Below are positions 1 through 6,882 of a DNA stretch of 7,042 nt, piece after piece. The notes beneath the pieces are model-generated. The model made no database searches. It saw only the letters and a program-made list of their open reading frames with translations, and was not told where the DNA came from. The stretch comes from Cyclobacteriaceae bacterium. Lineage in GTDB: Bacteria > Bacteroidota > Bacteroidia > Cytophagales > Cyclobacteriaceae. A program made the translations under genes and the position numbers. The stretch spans positions 1-7,042 of the forward strand of contig JAUUZS010000221.1 in the NCBI GenBank assembly GCA_030589835.1, read 5' to 3'. Positions within the stretch are counted from its first letter, which is position 1. Each line of letters starts with the position of its first letter.

Positions 1-293
1 GTTGCTAAAAGGATAAAATAAATCACTAGTAAATTTTTCATGGCTGGTATTTTAAAAATTAAATAACTGGTTATTAATCGATATTATCAAGACTAAATTA
101 TAATTTGAAAATTGAATAAAATTTGAAGTAACTCATAAATACAAACACCAGAGTGTCCGATATAAGACAATAGATGTCTGGTATCGAGACAATTAAATTA
201 TTAAAGTGTAAAATAACTCCCTGAATTGATGAATTAAAGCCCTTTATTTTTTGGCATATTTATAGTAGTAGATATAAAAAATCCAAACCCATC
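1..293. other. A/T-rich upstream intergenic region
   Basis: This stretch has no credible coding sequence. The reading frame beginning at base 1 meets a stop at 19-21, so the last codons of an upstream gene could end there, but that cannot be shown. A small inverted repeat, AATAAC-tg-GTTATT, lies at 62-75, and AATTTGAA occurs twice around 102-126. The most structured part is the pair of TGTC...GACA palindromes at 154-191, listed separately. A weak match to the Bacteroidota promoter pattern is TTG at 226-228 followed by TATTTTTT at 245-252. Its 16-nt spacer is shorter than usual and the final G is offset by one base, so it is not called as a promoter. Confidence 0.6.
154..191. promoter_or_regulatory. 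Tandem TGTC...GACA palindromes, possible operator
   Basis: Two imperfect palindromes sit side by side: TGTCCGATATAAGACA (154-169) and TGTCTGGTATCGAGACA (175-191). Each begins with TGTC and ends with GACA, and both resemble a shared ideal form TGTCCGATATCGGACA. Their start points are 21 bp apart, about two turns of the helix, which would put two bound dimers on the same face. They lie about 100 bp upstream of the permease start at 294. The repeats are seen directly. That they bind a regulator controlling the permease gene is inference, and no regulator gene is in the window. Confidence 0.4.
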
Positions 294-2666
294 ATGCTAA
301 AAAACTATATACGCATTGCGCTCAGAAGCTATGGAAAGAACTATCTTTTTACCATCATCAATATTGTTGGAATGGCAGTCGGATTGTCTGGTGTCATCAT
401 TACCTTTCTGCTGTATGACTTTGAAAAGGGCTTCGATAAGCAACATGAAAACACAAGTAATATATTCAGAGTGAATTGCAATCGCGTCATTGAAGGTGAG
501 TCTCAAAAATGGGGAGTGGTCCCCTCAGCGCTCGGCCCTACAGCCGCAAATGAATTCCAGGGTATTGAAACATATACCAGGTTTGGCTATACGCATGCAT
601 TTTTAGTTCAATATGAAGATATCATCCACAGGGAGCAAATCACTTTTGCAGATCCAAATCTCTTTGATTTGTTCTCATTTAAATTGAAAGCAGGTCAAAA
701 AGAAGTTTTTAAAGATAAAAGCAAAGCAATCATTTCTGAGCAATTTGCTCAGAAATATTTTGGTGATGAAGATCCTGTAGGCAAACAATTGACCATCAGG
801 AAAAATAATGAAATTATCAAGCAATTCCTTATTGGCGCTGTTGCTGAAAAAATACCTGTGAATTCCAGTTTTCAGTTTGACATCATCACCCATTACGAAA
901 ACTTACTCGATTGCTTTGCACAAAAAGAATTTGATTGGAGTACCGATATTCGACCTGTGTTGTATCTCAAATTGAACAATGCCTCAGCTACAAATGAAAT
1001 CACTGAAGAACTTCAGAAGTATAGTTCGATCAACAACGAAATAAAAGAAGCGTGGAAAATCAACGATTTTTATCTGGTTCCATTTAAAAAACAAAAAGAC
1101 GAAGCCAGATTTGTTCATTCATTCACTACCAGGCAGGGGTTGCCAATATCTGCGTTGTACGGGAGCTTGATCATGAACATACTTATTCTTCTCATCGCTT
1201 GCTTCAATTTCGCCAATACTTCCTTGGCTTATGCCAATACCCGTCTGAAAGAAATCGGAATCCGCAGAACATTCGGAGGCGTAAGGTGGCAGGTTATCAG
1301 GCAATTTTTTACAGAAAATTTCGTGCTTTGCCTGTTAGCGCTTTTTCTTTCTATTGAAATTGCAAATACGTGGGTAGGTTGGATGAATAAGCAATGGCCT
1401 ATTGAGCTGGAAACATTTTATTTCAACAATTGGAATATCTCCGTTAATCTGGTCATCCTGCTAATACTTGTATCCTTCATCGCAGGAGCATATCCGGCAT
1501 TTTATATTAGCAAGTTCCACCCCACAGAAATTCTAAAAGGCAAATTAAAACTGAAGGGCAGCAATTATTTCACGCGAATACTACTTACCTGGCAATTTGG
1601 TTTCTCCATCATGGCAATTTTTAGTGGTATAGTGCTTACGCAGAATGCGCGGTTTCAAAAGACATTGGATTGGGGGTTTGACAAGGAAAATACCTTAGTT
1701 ATTCCACTTCAAACTAAAGGGAACTTTGCAACACTGAAAAATGAATTATCGAATATAAAATCCATCCAATCCATAGCAGGAACCATCCAAAATATAGGGT
1801 ATGGCTCGTTAAGTGCAACTATAGAAATTGATGGTGAAATTCATAATACCGATCTCCTGCAGGTAGGGGATACTTACCTGTCCACCATTGGCAGTGAAAT
1901 AGTTGAGGGCAGAAACTTTCTTGTCGATTCTAAAAATGAAACTGTCGAATCGGTGATTGTAAATGAAGATTTTGTCAAAACATTTGATATAAAAGATCCG
2001 CTCAATCAATCTGTGCTTTTAGATAAAACACAATTTCATATAGTTGGTGTAATCAAAGATTTCATGCCTTACGGATTGTTTGCTCCAATAAAGCCAACGA
2101 TTATACGAGTAGTACCAGAAGATGATTATCAACAGTTGGTAATCCGGGCAAGCCGGGAAGATTTGCCTGAAATCCTCGCCGCCTCTCAGGCTAGCTGGAA
2201 ACGCCTATTCCCAAACCAGCCATTTGAAGGGTTTTATATGGAAGACGTTGCCTATGAGTCTATGAATACCAATAAAGGTATTCTTATTCAATTTGGTATT
2301 ATGGGAGTTTTTGCATTGTTTTTATCCATTACAGGACTGTATTCTATTGTTTCCCTTGCTGTAAACAGACGAATAAAAGAAATCGGGATCAGGAAAGTGT
2401 TAGGGGCTTCGGTACAAAGTATGATGAAGTTGATGAACAACGAATTCGGAATAATTTTAGTCATTGCCACAATTCTTGGATGTGCTGGAGGGTATTATTT
2501 TATGAATAAATTCTTATCAGATATTTTCACCTATTACAATGACATTGGCTCGCTTTCATTTATTGTAGCAACCTTGATCATTTTTATACCCACAGCATTC
2601 ACATCAGGTATAAAGATTTATCGGATAGCAAGGAGAAATCCGACCGAAAGTTTGCGGTATGAGTAA
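294..2666 (+). CDS. FtsX/MacB-type ABC transporter permease
   Basis: This is a complete 790-aa inner-membrane permease of the duplicated MacB/FtsX class. Members transmit ATPase-driven movement to large periplasmic domains to export or extract lipoproteins, peptides or drugs. The order is TM1 at about 19-41, a periplasmic MacB-PCD-like domain at about 45-285, TM2-TM4 at about 290-405, TM5 at about 430-452, a second periplasmic domain at about 453-662, then TM6-TM8 at about 664-686, 718-740 and 755-775. The coupling motif next to the ATPase occurs in both halves: EIGIRRTFGG at 320-329 and EIGIRKVLGA at 696-705. The C-terminus NPTESLRYE is typical of the Bacteroidota family. The ATG at 294 gives the usual N-terminus (MLKNYIRIALR), with no Shine-Dalgarno in front. 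No ATP-binding subunit is encoded nearby, so one would have to act in trans. The family call is firm; the substrate is unknown. Confidence 0.93.
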   Translation: MLKNYIRIALRSYGKNYLFTIINIVGMAVGLSGVIITFLLYDFEKGFDKQHENTSNIFRVNCNRVIEGESQKWGVVPSALGPTAANEFQGIETYTRFGYTHAFLVQYEDIIHREQITFADPNLFDLFSFKLKAGQKEVFKDKSKAIISEQFAQKYFGDEDPVGKQLTIRKNNEIIKQFLIGAVAEKIPVNSSFQFDIITHYENLLDCFAQKEFDWSTDIRPVLYLKLNNASATNEITEELQKYSSINNEIKEAWKINDFYLVPFKKQKDEARFVHSFTTRQGLPISALYGSLIMNILILLIACFNFANTSLAYANTRLKEIGIRRTFGGVRWQVIRQFFTENFVLCLLALFLSIEIANTWVGWMNKQWPIELETFYFNNWNISVNLVILLILVSFIAGAYPAFYISKFHPTEILKGKLKLKGSNYFTRILLTWQFGFSIMAIFSGIVLTQNARFQKTLDWGFDKENTLVIPLQTKGNFATLKNELSNIKSIQSIAGTIQNIGYGSLSATIEIDGEIHNTDLLQVGDTYLSTIGSEIVEGRNFLVDSKNETVESVIVNEDFVKTFDIKDPLNQSVLLDKTQFHIVGVIKDFMPYGLFAPIKPTIIRVVPEDDYQQLVIRASREDLPEILAASQASWKRLFPNQPFEGFYMEDVAYESMNTNKGILIQFGIMGVFALFLSITGLYSIVSLAVNRRIKEIGIRKVLGASVQSMMKLMNNEFGIILVIATILGCAGGYYFMNKFLSDIFTYYNDIGSLSFIVATLIIFIPTAFTSGIKIYRIARRNPTESLRYE

Positions 2667-2696
2667 GGGTAATTTTATAAAACCAGGAAAAAAATT

Positions 2697-2760
2697 CTTT
2701 GTGGCTTTGCGGCTTTGCGTGAAAAGAAATTAATGCTCGCGAAGGTGCTAAGACGCAAAG
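2697..2760. repeat. Inverted repeat built of CTTTGCG-type octamers
   Basis: The left arm (2697-2720) is three consecutive 8-nt units of the form CTTTGnGN. The right arm (2737-2760), read on the minus strand, is again three 8-nt units: CTTTGCGT, then CTTAGCAC, then CTTCGCGA. The arms pair at 17 of 24 positions and are separated by 16 nt, so a transcript or single strand could fold into an imperfect hairpin. It begins 30 nt after the permease stop codon. From memory, repeats of this CTTTGCG type are scattered through intergenic DNA of many Bacteroidota. A role as terminator, mRNA stabiliser or non-autonomous mobile repeat is possible but unproven. Confidence 0.6.
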
Positions 2761-2820
2761 GAGAATTTGATTAATTTATATGGTTCTACCCTGAATTTAA
2801 TGGAAGATAGCAAATATTGT

Positions 2821-2941
2821 CAGAAGTCAGAAGACCGGAGACCGAAGTAAAAAAAGGTGAAACCCCAATGCAGAAATAAGAAACATTAACATTTGCTGAT
2901 TTTGGAATTCTCTTCTTCCGACTCCTGACTTCGGACTTCTG
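2821..2941. repeat. Inverted repeat built of nGAAGTC-type heptamers
   Basis: The left arm (2821-2848) and right arm (2914-2941) are inverted copies matching at 22 of 28 positions, separated by 65 nt. Each arm is an array of 7-nt units close to nGAAGTC. On the plus strand these are AGAAGTC (2822-2828), AGAAGAC, CGGAGAC and CGAAGTA. On the minus strand from 2940 they are AGAAGTC, CGAAGTC, AGGAGTC and GGAAGAA. The spacer holds no gene. From memory, GAAGTC-type repeats are a dispersed intergenic family in Bacteroidota. Structure is seen in the sequence; dispersal and function are not testable here. Confidence 0.6.
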
Positions 2942-3228
2942 GCTCTTGGACCAAAGTTTCCCATTAAAATAACAGTAGTACCATTATAATTAAACAAGGA
3001 GTATATTGTACGCTTCAATTCACCTTGACAATGCCACCTTCGAAGCAAGAGTGTTGGACTCTTTACCAGGAAAAATCACTATAAGTTTACTGCTTCGATC
3101 ATCTATGTCTATTTTGTTAAGCGTTTAAGTAGAATGATTTTTTAAATCTTTTACACATAAATAAAAAAGTCCCTCATCAGAAAGTTAGATATTGGTAAGT
3201 TGGACTAAATTGCATTCAATTTTTTAAT

Positions 3229-4371
3229 ATGGAAAAAAAAGCACTGTATGCCGCATTTGATTTGTTCCCAAGTTCCAAAGGAGCCTCTACCCATATAGCC
3301 CATATGTCGTCCTTTCTTTTCGATAAATATAATGGTGGTCAGCTTTATGTACTTGGAAACCATGTCTATGAAGCCTATGAAAAGGAAGGAAATGTTGAGG
3401 TTTTCAGATATAATGAGCAGATCCCTAATTTTTTGATGCGAGCACAAAAATATAGTGCTGAGCTGGCTAAATTTGTTCAAAACAATGCAACGCCAGATTT
3501 GGTGCATTTCAGGGATATTTGGGGAGGATTGGGGTTGTTATCCAAAAAAAGGTCCTATAAAGCAGTTTTCGAGGTAAATGCCTTCCCGTCAGTTGAACTT
3601 CCCTACCGCTACAACAACCTCTCAAAAAGCACCTTAAAGAAACTGGAAAACATAGAGAACTTCTGCCTCAATAATAGCGACGTAATCATCACACCGTCAA
3701 ACGTAATTAAGGAGAATATACTCAAGCGGGGTTTTGATGAGCAAAAGGTAAAAGTGGTCACGAATGCCGGTGATCTCAATCCCCAAACTCAAGAACTTAC
3801 AGACCTACCCAAAAATTACATTCTATATTTTGGCGCATTGCAAATTTGGCAAGGCGTAGATGATCTCCTTAAAGCAATGGCTTTATTAAAAGATCTTGAC
3901 CTCCATTTGGTAATTTGTAGTGCGAACAGACCCAAACAGGTAAAAAACTTTAAAAAGCTAGTTGCTAAGCTGGGAATTGAGGACAAGGTAGAGTGGAAAT
4001 TCCAATTGGAAAAACCCGTATTAAATACGGTGATCAAAAATGCGCTGTTGTCAATTGCACCATTGAAAGAATGCAGTAGAAATCTGGATCAGGGATGCTC
4101 CCCACTAAAAATATTCGAATCATTTGCCTGTAACACGACAGTAATTGCTTCTGATCTGCCGGTTACACGTGAAATTATCACTCATAAAGAATCGGGCTAT
4201 TTGGTGCGGCCCGAACGTCCTCAGGAATTGAGCCGTACTATTCGTCTGCTTTATGAATACCCGGAAATGAACCAACGGTTGGCAAAAAATGGAAGAGCCC
4301 TGATAGAGGAAAAATATAATTGGGGGTTGATACGTCAACAAATGGAAGATATATACGATTCCTTGCTATAA
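3229..4371 (+). CDS. Glycosyltransferase family 4 protein (GT-B fold)
   Basis: This complete 380-aa protein is a probable retaining glycosyltransferase that moves a sugar from a nucleotide-sugar donor to a growing glycan at the cytoplasmic face of the membrane. The N-terminal acceptor-side domain opens with a strand and the loop FPSSKGASTHI (13-23), a variant of the usual Gly-rich loop. The C-terminal donor domain begins near 195 with YFGALQIWQG (200-209), the form seen in the W-Q-G subgroup of GT4. It continues to SPLKIFESFA (291-300), where E297 is the second Glu of the EX7E motif and the first Glu position is G289. No membrane segment or signal peptide is apparent. The ATG at 3229 starts directly with the first beta strand, and codons 2-4 form a run of eight A. 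The gene is separated by 98 bp from the next and may have its own promoter. The family is solid; donor, acceptor and linkage cannot be read from sequence. Confidence 0.88.
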   Translation: MEKKALYAAFDLFPSSKGASTHIAHMSSFLFDKYNGGQLYVLGNHVYEAYEKEGNVEVFRYNEQIPNFLMRAQKYSAELAKFVQNNATPDLVHFRDIWGGLGLLSKKRSYKAVFEVNAFPSVELPYRYNNLSKSTLKKLENIENFCLNNSDVIITPSNVIKENILKRGFDEQKVKVVTNAGDLNPQTQELTDLPKNYILYFGALQIWQGVDDLLKAMALLKDLDLHLVICSANRPKQVKNFKKLVAKLGIEDKVEWKFQLEKPVLNTVIKNALLSIAPLKECSRNLDQGCSPLKIFESFACNTTVIASDLPVTREIITHKESGYLVRPERPQELSRTIRLLYEYPEMNQRLAKNGRALIEEKYNWGLIRQQMEDIYDSLL

Positions 4372-4469
4372 ATCCGTGCTATTATTTGCATTGGTTTGAA
4401 TAAATATTTAAACTTGATATCTTATTTTTTAGTCAGATCATGTTGGTTTAACTCCTTATATAGACACCT

Positions 4470-5345
4470 ATGAGTTTTGAAAAAATACAGGGGCTCAAAG
4501 CTTCCTTAAATGAAAAACAGCTCGAAATTCTTAATAGCAAAACGTTGATAGGATCATTCGATCCGGTCAAATTATTGAAGACCTTAAGCAAACTTGCTTA
4601 TTTCGATAAGATCAACGATACTGTACGGGCAGAGCTGGGTAAAAATGCCCGCAAAATGGGATTGATTATTGCCGTTACGATTATTGGAAGTATTGTCCTT
4701 TCCCTTAGCTTAGAACATGTAATACCGGCCATCGTGGGAGGCGTGATATTGATCGTGACCATTACCGTATTGGTCATCTCCCTTACACAGCAAAGCAAGC
4801 TTAAGAAAGATGATTTGGAAGATGGATTCAGAACATTTATTGTTCCTTTAGTAGGGCTATTTAGAGAAGAAATTAAGCCAGGCACTAAACTGAAACTTGA
4901 GTTTCACGCCGGAGAAGCTATCAGCAAAAAGTATTTTAAAGAAAAAATACCAAGAGCACAGTCACTCGGAAGGGAGTACCTCAATTATGAGTTTCCCTGG
5001 CTTGGTGGCAGCATCACATTTTTTGATGATACGAACTTAATCTTCGCTTGCACCAAATTCATTCAGAAAATAAATGTTAGAAAAAAAGGCGCTAGCGGAA
5101 AAATAAAATTCAAAACGAAATATAAATACAAGGAAACATCACTTCTTAAAATTGTATTTTCTAAAAATAACTATACTGCAAACGGCACTGCTCAGGATGG
5201 GTTGATGGTGTCTCAATCAGATGATGCCATTATAGTAAAGGCAAAATACAATGCTAAATCGGCTGAAAGTACGGAAATGCCCGTAAATCAATTTTTAGGA
5301 ATGGTGCATCGTATGTATTCTATCGTTACACCTAAAGGAAATTAA
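4470..5345 (+). CDS. Unknown protein with two-helix membrane hairpin
   Basis: I do not recognise this 291-aa protein. Residues 1-62 are polar and probably helical. Two hydrophobic segments follow closely, at about 64-81 and 84-106, with only a short turn (EHVIP) between them. Positive residues flank both outer ends (R61, K62; K110, K112, K113), so both termini are predicted to be cytosolic. Residues about 115-291 form a soluble region with alternating polar/hydrophobic, strand-like stretches and a very basic patch at about 204-222. There is no signal peptide or lipobox and no catalytic motif I can name. It is 23 bp upstream of the small Cys/His protein gene and between two glycosyltransferase genes, so a role at the cytoplasmic side of a glycan-making complex is a guess from context only. 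The coding call is supported by length, position and spacing. Confidence 0.82.
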   Translation: MSFEKIQGLKASLNEKQLEILNSKTLIGSFDPVKLLKTLSKLAYFDKINDTVRAELGKNARKMGLIIAVTIIGSIVLSLSLEHVIPAIVGGVILIVTITVLVISLTQQSKLKKDDLEDGFRTFIVPLVGLFREEIKPGTKLKLEFHAGEAISKKYFKEKIPRAQSLGREYLNYEFPWLGGSITFFDDTNLIFACTKFIQKINVRKKGASGKIKFKTKYKYKETSLLKIVFSKNNYTANGTAQDGLMVSQSDDAIIVKAKYNAKSAESTEMPVNQFLGMVHRMYSIVTPKGN

Positions 5346-5368
5346 TACCCCAAATCAAGCTTTAGCAA

Positions 5369-5740
5369 ATGAAAAATTGTCAATTAAAAAAAGGAATCTT
5401 TGTTCAGCGAATGTGTAACGGGGAAACTGAAACCAGCTGTGACAGCTGTGGAGTTGATGTTTGTGTCCATCATAGTCGCCAGCTAGATGGGTCGGTGCTT
5501 TGTCTCAATTGTTACCAAAAAGAGCATCAGGCAAATCAGGTGACCAAGGGTGAGGATTATAGGTCGATGTATGCAGCCGGAACGATGGATTATTATACCT
5601 GGTATTGGTTTATGCGTTCCGATTATTACGATCACAGTGATACCGAAGTTTTTGATGAGTCAGATTATGGAGAGTTCGAAAATTACTCCGATCAGGAAAT
5701 GAGCTACTCCGATTCCGATGACGATTTTTATGATAGCTGA
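5369..5740 (+). CDS. Small Cys/His protein with acidic Tyr-rich tail
   Basis: This 123-aa cytosolic-looking protein belongs to no family I can name. Residues 24-53 carry C24-x2-C27-x4-C32-x-H34-H35-x9-C45-x2-C48-x4-H53, a spacing like cross-brace or B-box-type zinc-binding modules; C4 and C16 lie just before it. A linker rich in Tyr and Trp follows (about 74-87, including YYTWYWF). The tail, residues 85-123, has 16 Asp/Glu, 6 Tyr, many Ser and no Lys or Arg. Such a composition suggests a disordered, strongly acidic tail that could bind a basic partner. The start at 5369 keeps C4; an internal ATG at codon 15 is a weaker alternative. The gene lies 23 bp after the membrane-hairpin gene and 23 bp before the next glycosyltransferase gene, so all are likely on one transcript. 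Zinc binding is inferred from the ligand pattern; function is unknown. Confidence 0.82.
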   Translation: MKNCQLKKGIFVQRMCNGETETSCDSCGVDVCVHHSRQLDGSVLCLNCYQKEHQANQVTKGEDYRSMYAAGTMDYYTWYWFMRSDYYDHSDTEVFDESDYGEFENYSDQEMSYSDSDDDFYDS

Positions 5741-5763
5741 CCCGTGAATTAAATAAATTTTAA

Positions 5764-6882
5764 ATGATGGAGTTGGTGCTGTTGACTGAAAACTATCCTC
5801 CCAATAGAGGGGGCATGGCACAGTCATGTGATCGATTGGTACATGAATTGCGGAAAAATGGAATCAAGATCCATGTGATTCATTTTACCAACAGGAGAAA
5901 GTCATTTTCCACCCAACAAAAAGAAAAAGGTAGTTATACTGCCGTTCCCAAAACGCTGGATATGGCACACGGTTTAAATTTGGTTCTAACCTTTTTAGAA
6001 AACGCTACCATTTTTTCCGGAGCGAAAGGCCTGTTTATTTTTGGCGGCTTTCTGCCTGTTTCGGCAGGGCCTATTTTTAGCAAATTGCTGGGCTTGTCTT
6101 TATTTACCTGCATCAGAGGAAATGATTTTGATATCTCTATTTTCGATAGCAAGAGACGGGCAGGGCTAAAATTGTGCCTCGAAGAGTCGAAAGCCGTATT
6201 TGCAGTAAGCAAAACCAAAGTAGATAAAATAAAAAAAATATTTGACTGCAAAAACGTGGTTTATACGCCAAACGGCATCAATAGTGATGAGTGGAAGCCC
6301 TTAAAAAGTGAATTTCAATTTGCTGCTACGCTCAAAGAGACATATGGCGACAAAAAAATAATTGGCATATTTGGTCAACTGAAAGTAAAGAAAGGAGTAT
6401 TGTTTTTTCTTAATTCAGTAGTCAGAAGTGGCTGTGCTGATCGGTTTACCCTCCTGCTATCGGGCGAGTTAGGCGAGGAGGTAGAGACGTTCATAGCCGA
6501 ACACTTTCTTTCGGTACATTGCATCCCCTTTCTCGACCGGGTCGAACTCATAAAATATTATTTGGCATGCAATTGGATCGCCATCCCTTCTTACTACGAA
6601 GGCATGCCAAATGTAATGCTCGAAGCGGGAGCCCTGGGCATTCCGGTTATTGCCAGCAATGTTGATGGAATGAGAGACGTAATGGCACAAGAATTTTCAG
6701 AATATTTATTTACTTCCGATCATTTTGAGTCTTCCTGTAGGGTGCTGCGCAAGATTTCTCACATGAACGATCAAGCGTATAAACTTGTGTCAGAAAAATT
6801 TGCTGAGCATATCAGGAATGATTACACAGCAGCTAAAGAAATTATACCTTATTTAAACGAATTTAGAGATGAAGCAACTTAA
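5764..6882 (+). CDS. Glycosyltransferase family 4 protein (GT-B fold)
   Basis: This complete 372-aa GT4-type glycosyltransferase is predicted to be a cytosolic or membrane-associated enzyme using a nucleotide-activated sugar. The N-terminal domain has the classic opening LTENYPPNRGGMAQ, with the Gly-Gly loop at 16-17. TPNGIN (168-173) marks the passage to the donor-binding domain. GQLKVKKG (204-211) supplies the Gly and Lys residues that usually contact the donor phosphates. EGMPNVMLE (279-287) is a canonical EX7E motif with E279 and E287, followed by the usual G-x-P-V-I-A-S segment. Both ATG codons at 5764 and 5767 are possible starts; the first is listed, and the choice changes one residue. 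It is not obviously a close duplicate of the other glycosyltransferase here, whose N-terminal loop and EX7E region differ. Its stop codon lies inside the following lipoprotein gene. Sugar specificity is unknown. Confidence 0.92.
   Translation: MMELVLLTENYPPNRGGMAQSCDRLVHELRKNGIKIHVIHFTNRRKSFSTQQKEKGSYTAVPKTLDMAHGLNLVLTFLENATIFSGAKGLFIFGGFLPVSAGPIFSKLLGLSLFTCIRGNDFDISIFDSKRRAGLKLCLEESKAVFAVSKTKVDKIKKIFDCKNVVYTPNGINSDEWKPLKSEFQFAATLKETYGDKKIIGIFGQLKVKKGVLFFLNSVVRSGCADRFTLLLSGELGEEVETFIAEHFLSVHCIPFLDRVELIKYYLACNWIAIPSYYEGMPNVMLEAGALGIPVIASNVDGMRDVMAQEFSEYLFTSDHFESSCRVLRKISHMNDQAYKLVSEKFAEHIRNDYTAAKEIIPYLNEFRDEAT

Larger units (their letters stand above)
2667..3228. other. 562-bp intergenic region with two inverted repeats
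   Basis: No credible gene was found here on either strand. The only open frame of note is an antisense one at about 2827-3048, which runs straight through a repeat and matches nothing recognisable. The left part holds two repeat elements (2697-2760 and 2821-2941). The segment 2942-3228 has no identifiable element beyond serving as the leader of the glycosyltransferase gene. The 11-mer ACCAGGAAAAA occurs near both edges (about 2681 and 3065), which may be chance. No hairpin followed by a T-tract stands out as the terminator of the permease gene. Confidence 0.6.

Noticed and set aside
62..75. Short inverted repeat AATAAC-tg-GTTATT
   Set aside because: Six-base arms of A/T-rich sequence are common by chance, and no second copy or placement supports an operator.
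2827..3048. Antisense open frame of 73 codons in the intergenic region
   Set aside because: It crosses the heptamer inverted repeat, has no recognisable domain and its composition follows the repeat, so it is not called as a gene.
3205..3507. Antisense open frame of 100 codons
   Set aside because: It lies almost wholly opposite the well-supported glycosyltransferase gene and has no family resemblance.
4401..4410. TAAATATTTA palindrome after the first glycosyltransferase gene
   Set aside because: It is too A/T-rich and short to form a terminator hairpin and has no adjoining T-tract.
4395..4430. Promoter-like TTTG (4395-4398) with TATTTTTT (4423-4430) before the membrane-hairpin gene
   Set aside because: The spacing of 24 nt and the missing final G depart from the Bacteroidota TAnnTTTG pattern, and similar matches are expected by chance in A/T-rich DNA.
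4598..4885. Antisense open frame of 95 codons
   Set aside because: It is the complement of the membrane-hairpin gene; its hydrophobic stretches mirror that gene's composition.
5934..6251. Antisense open frame of 105 codons
   Set aside because: It lies inside the second glycosyltransferase gene, which has clear motifs in the sense frame.
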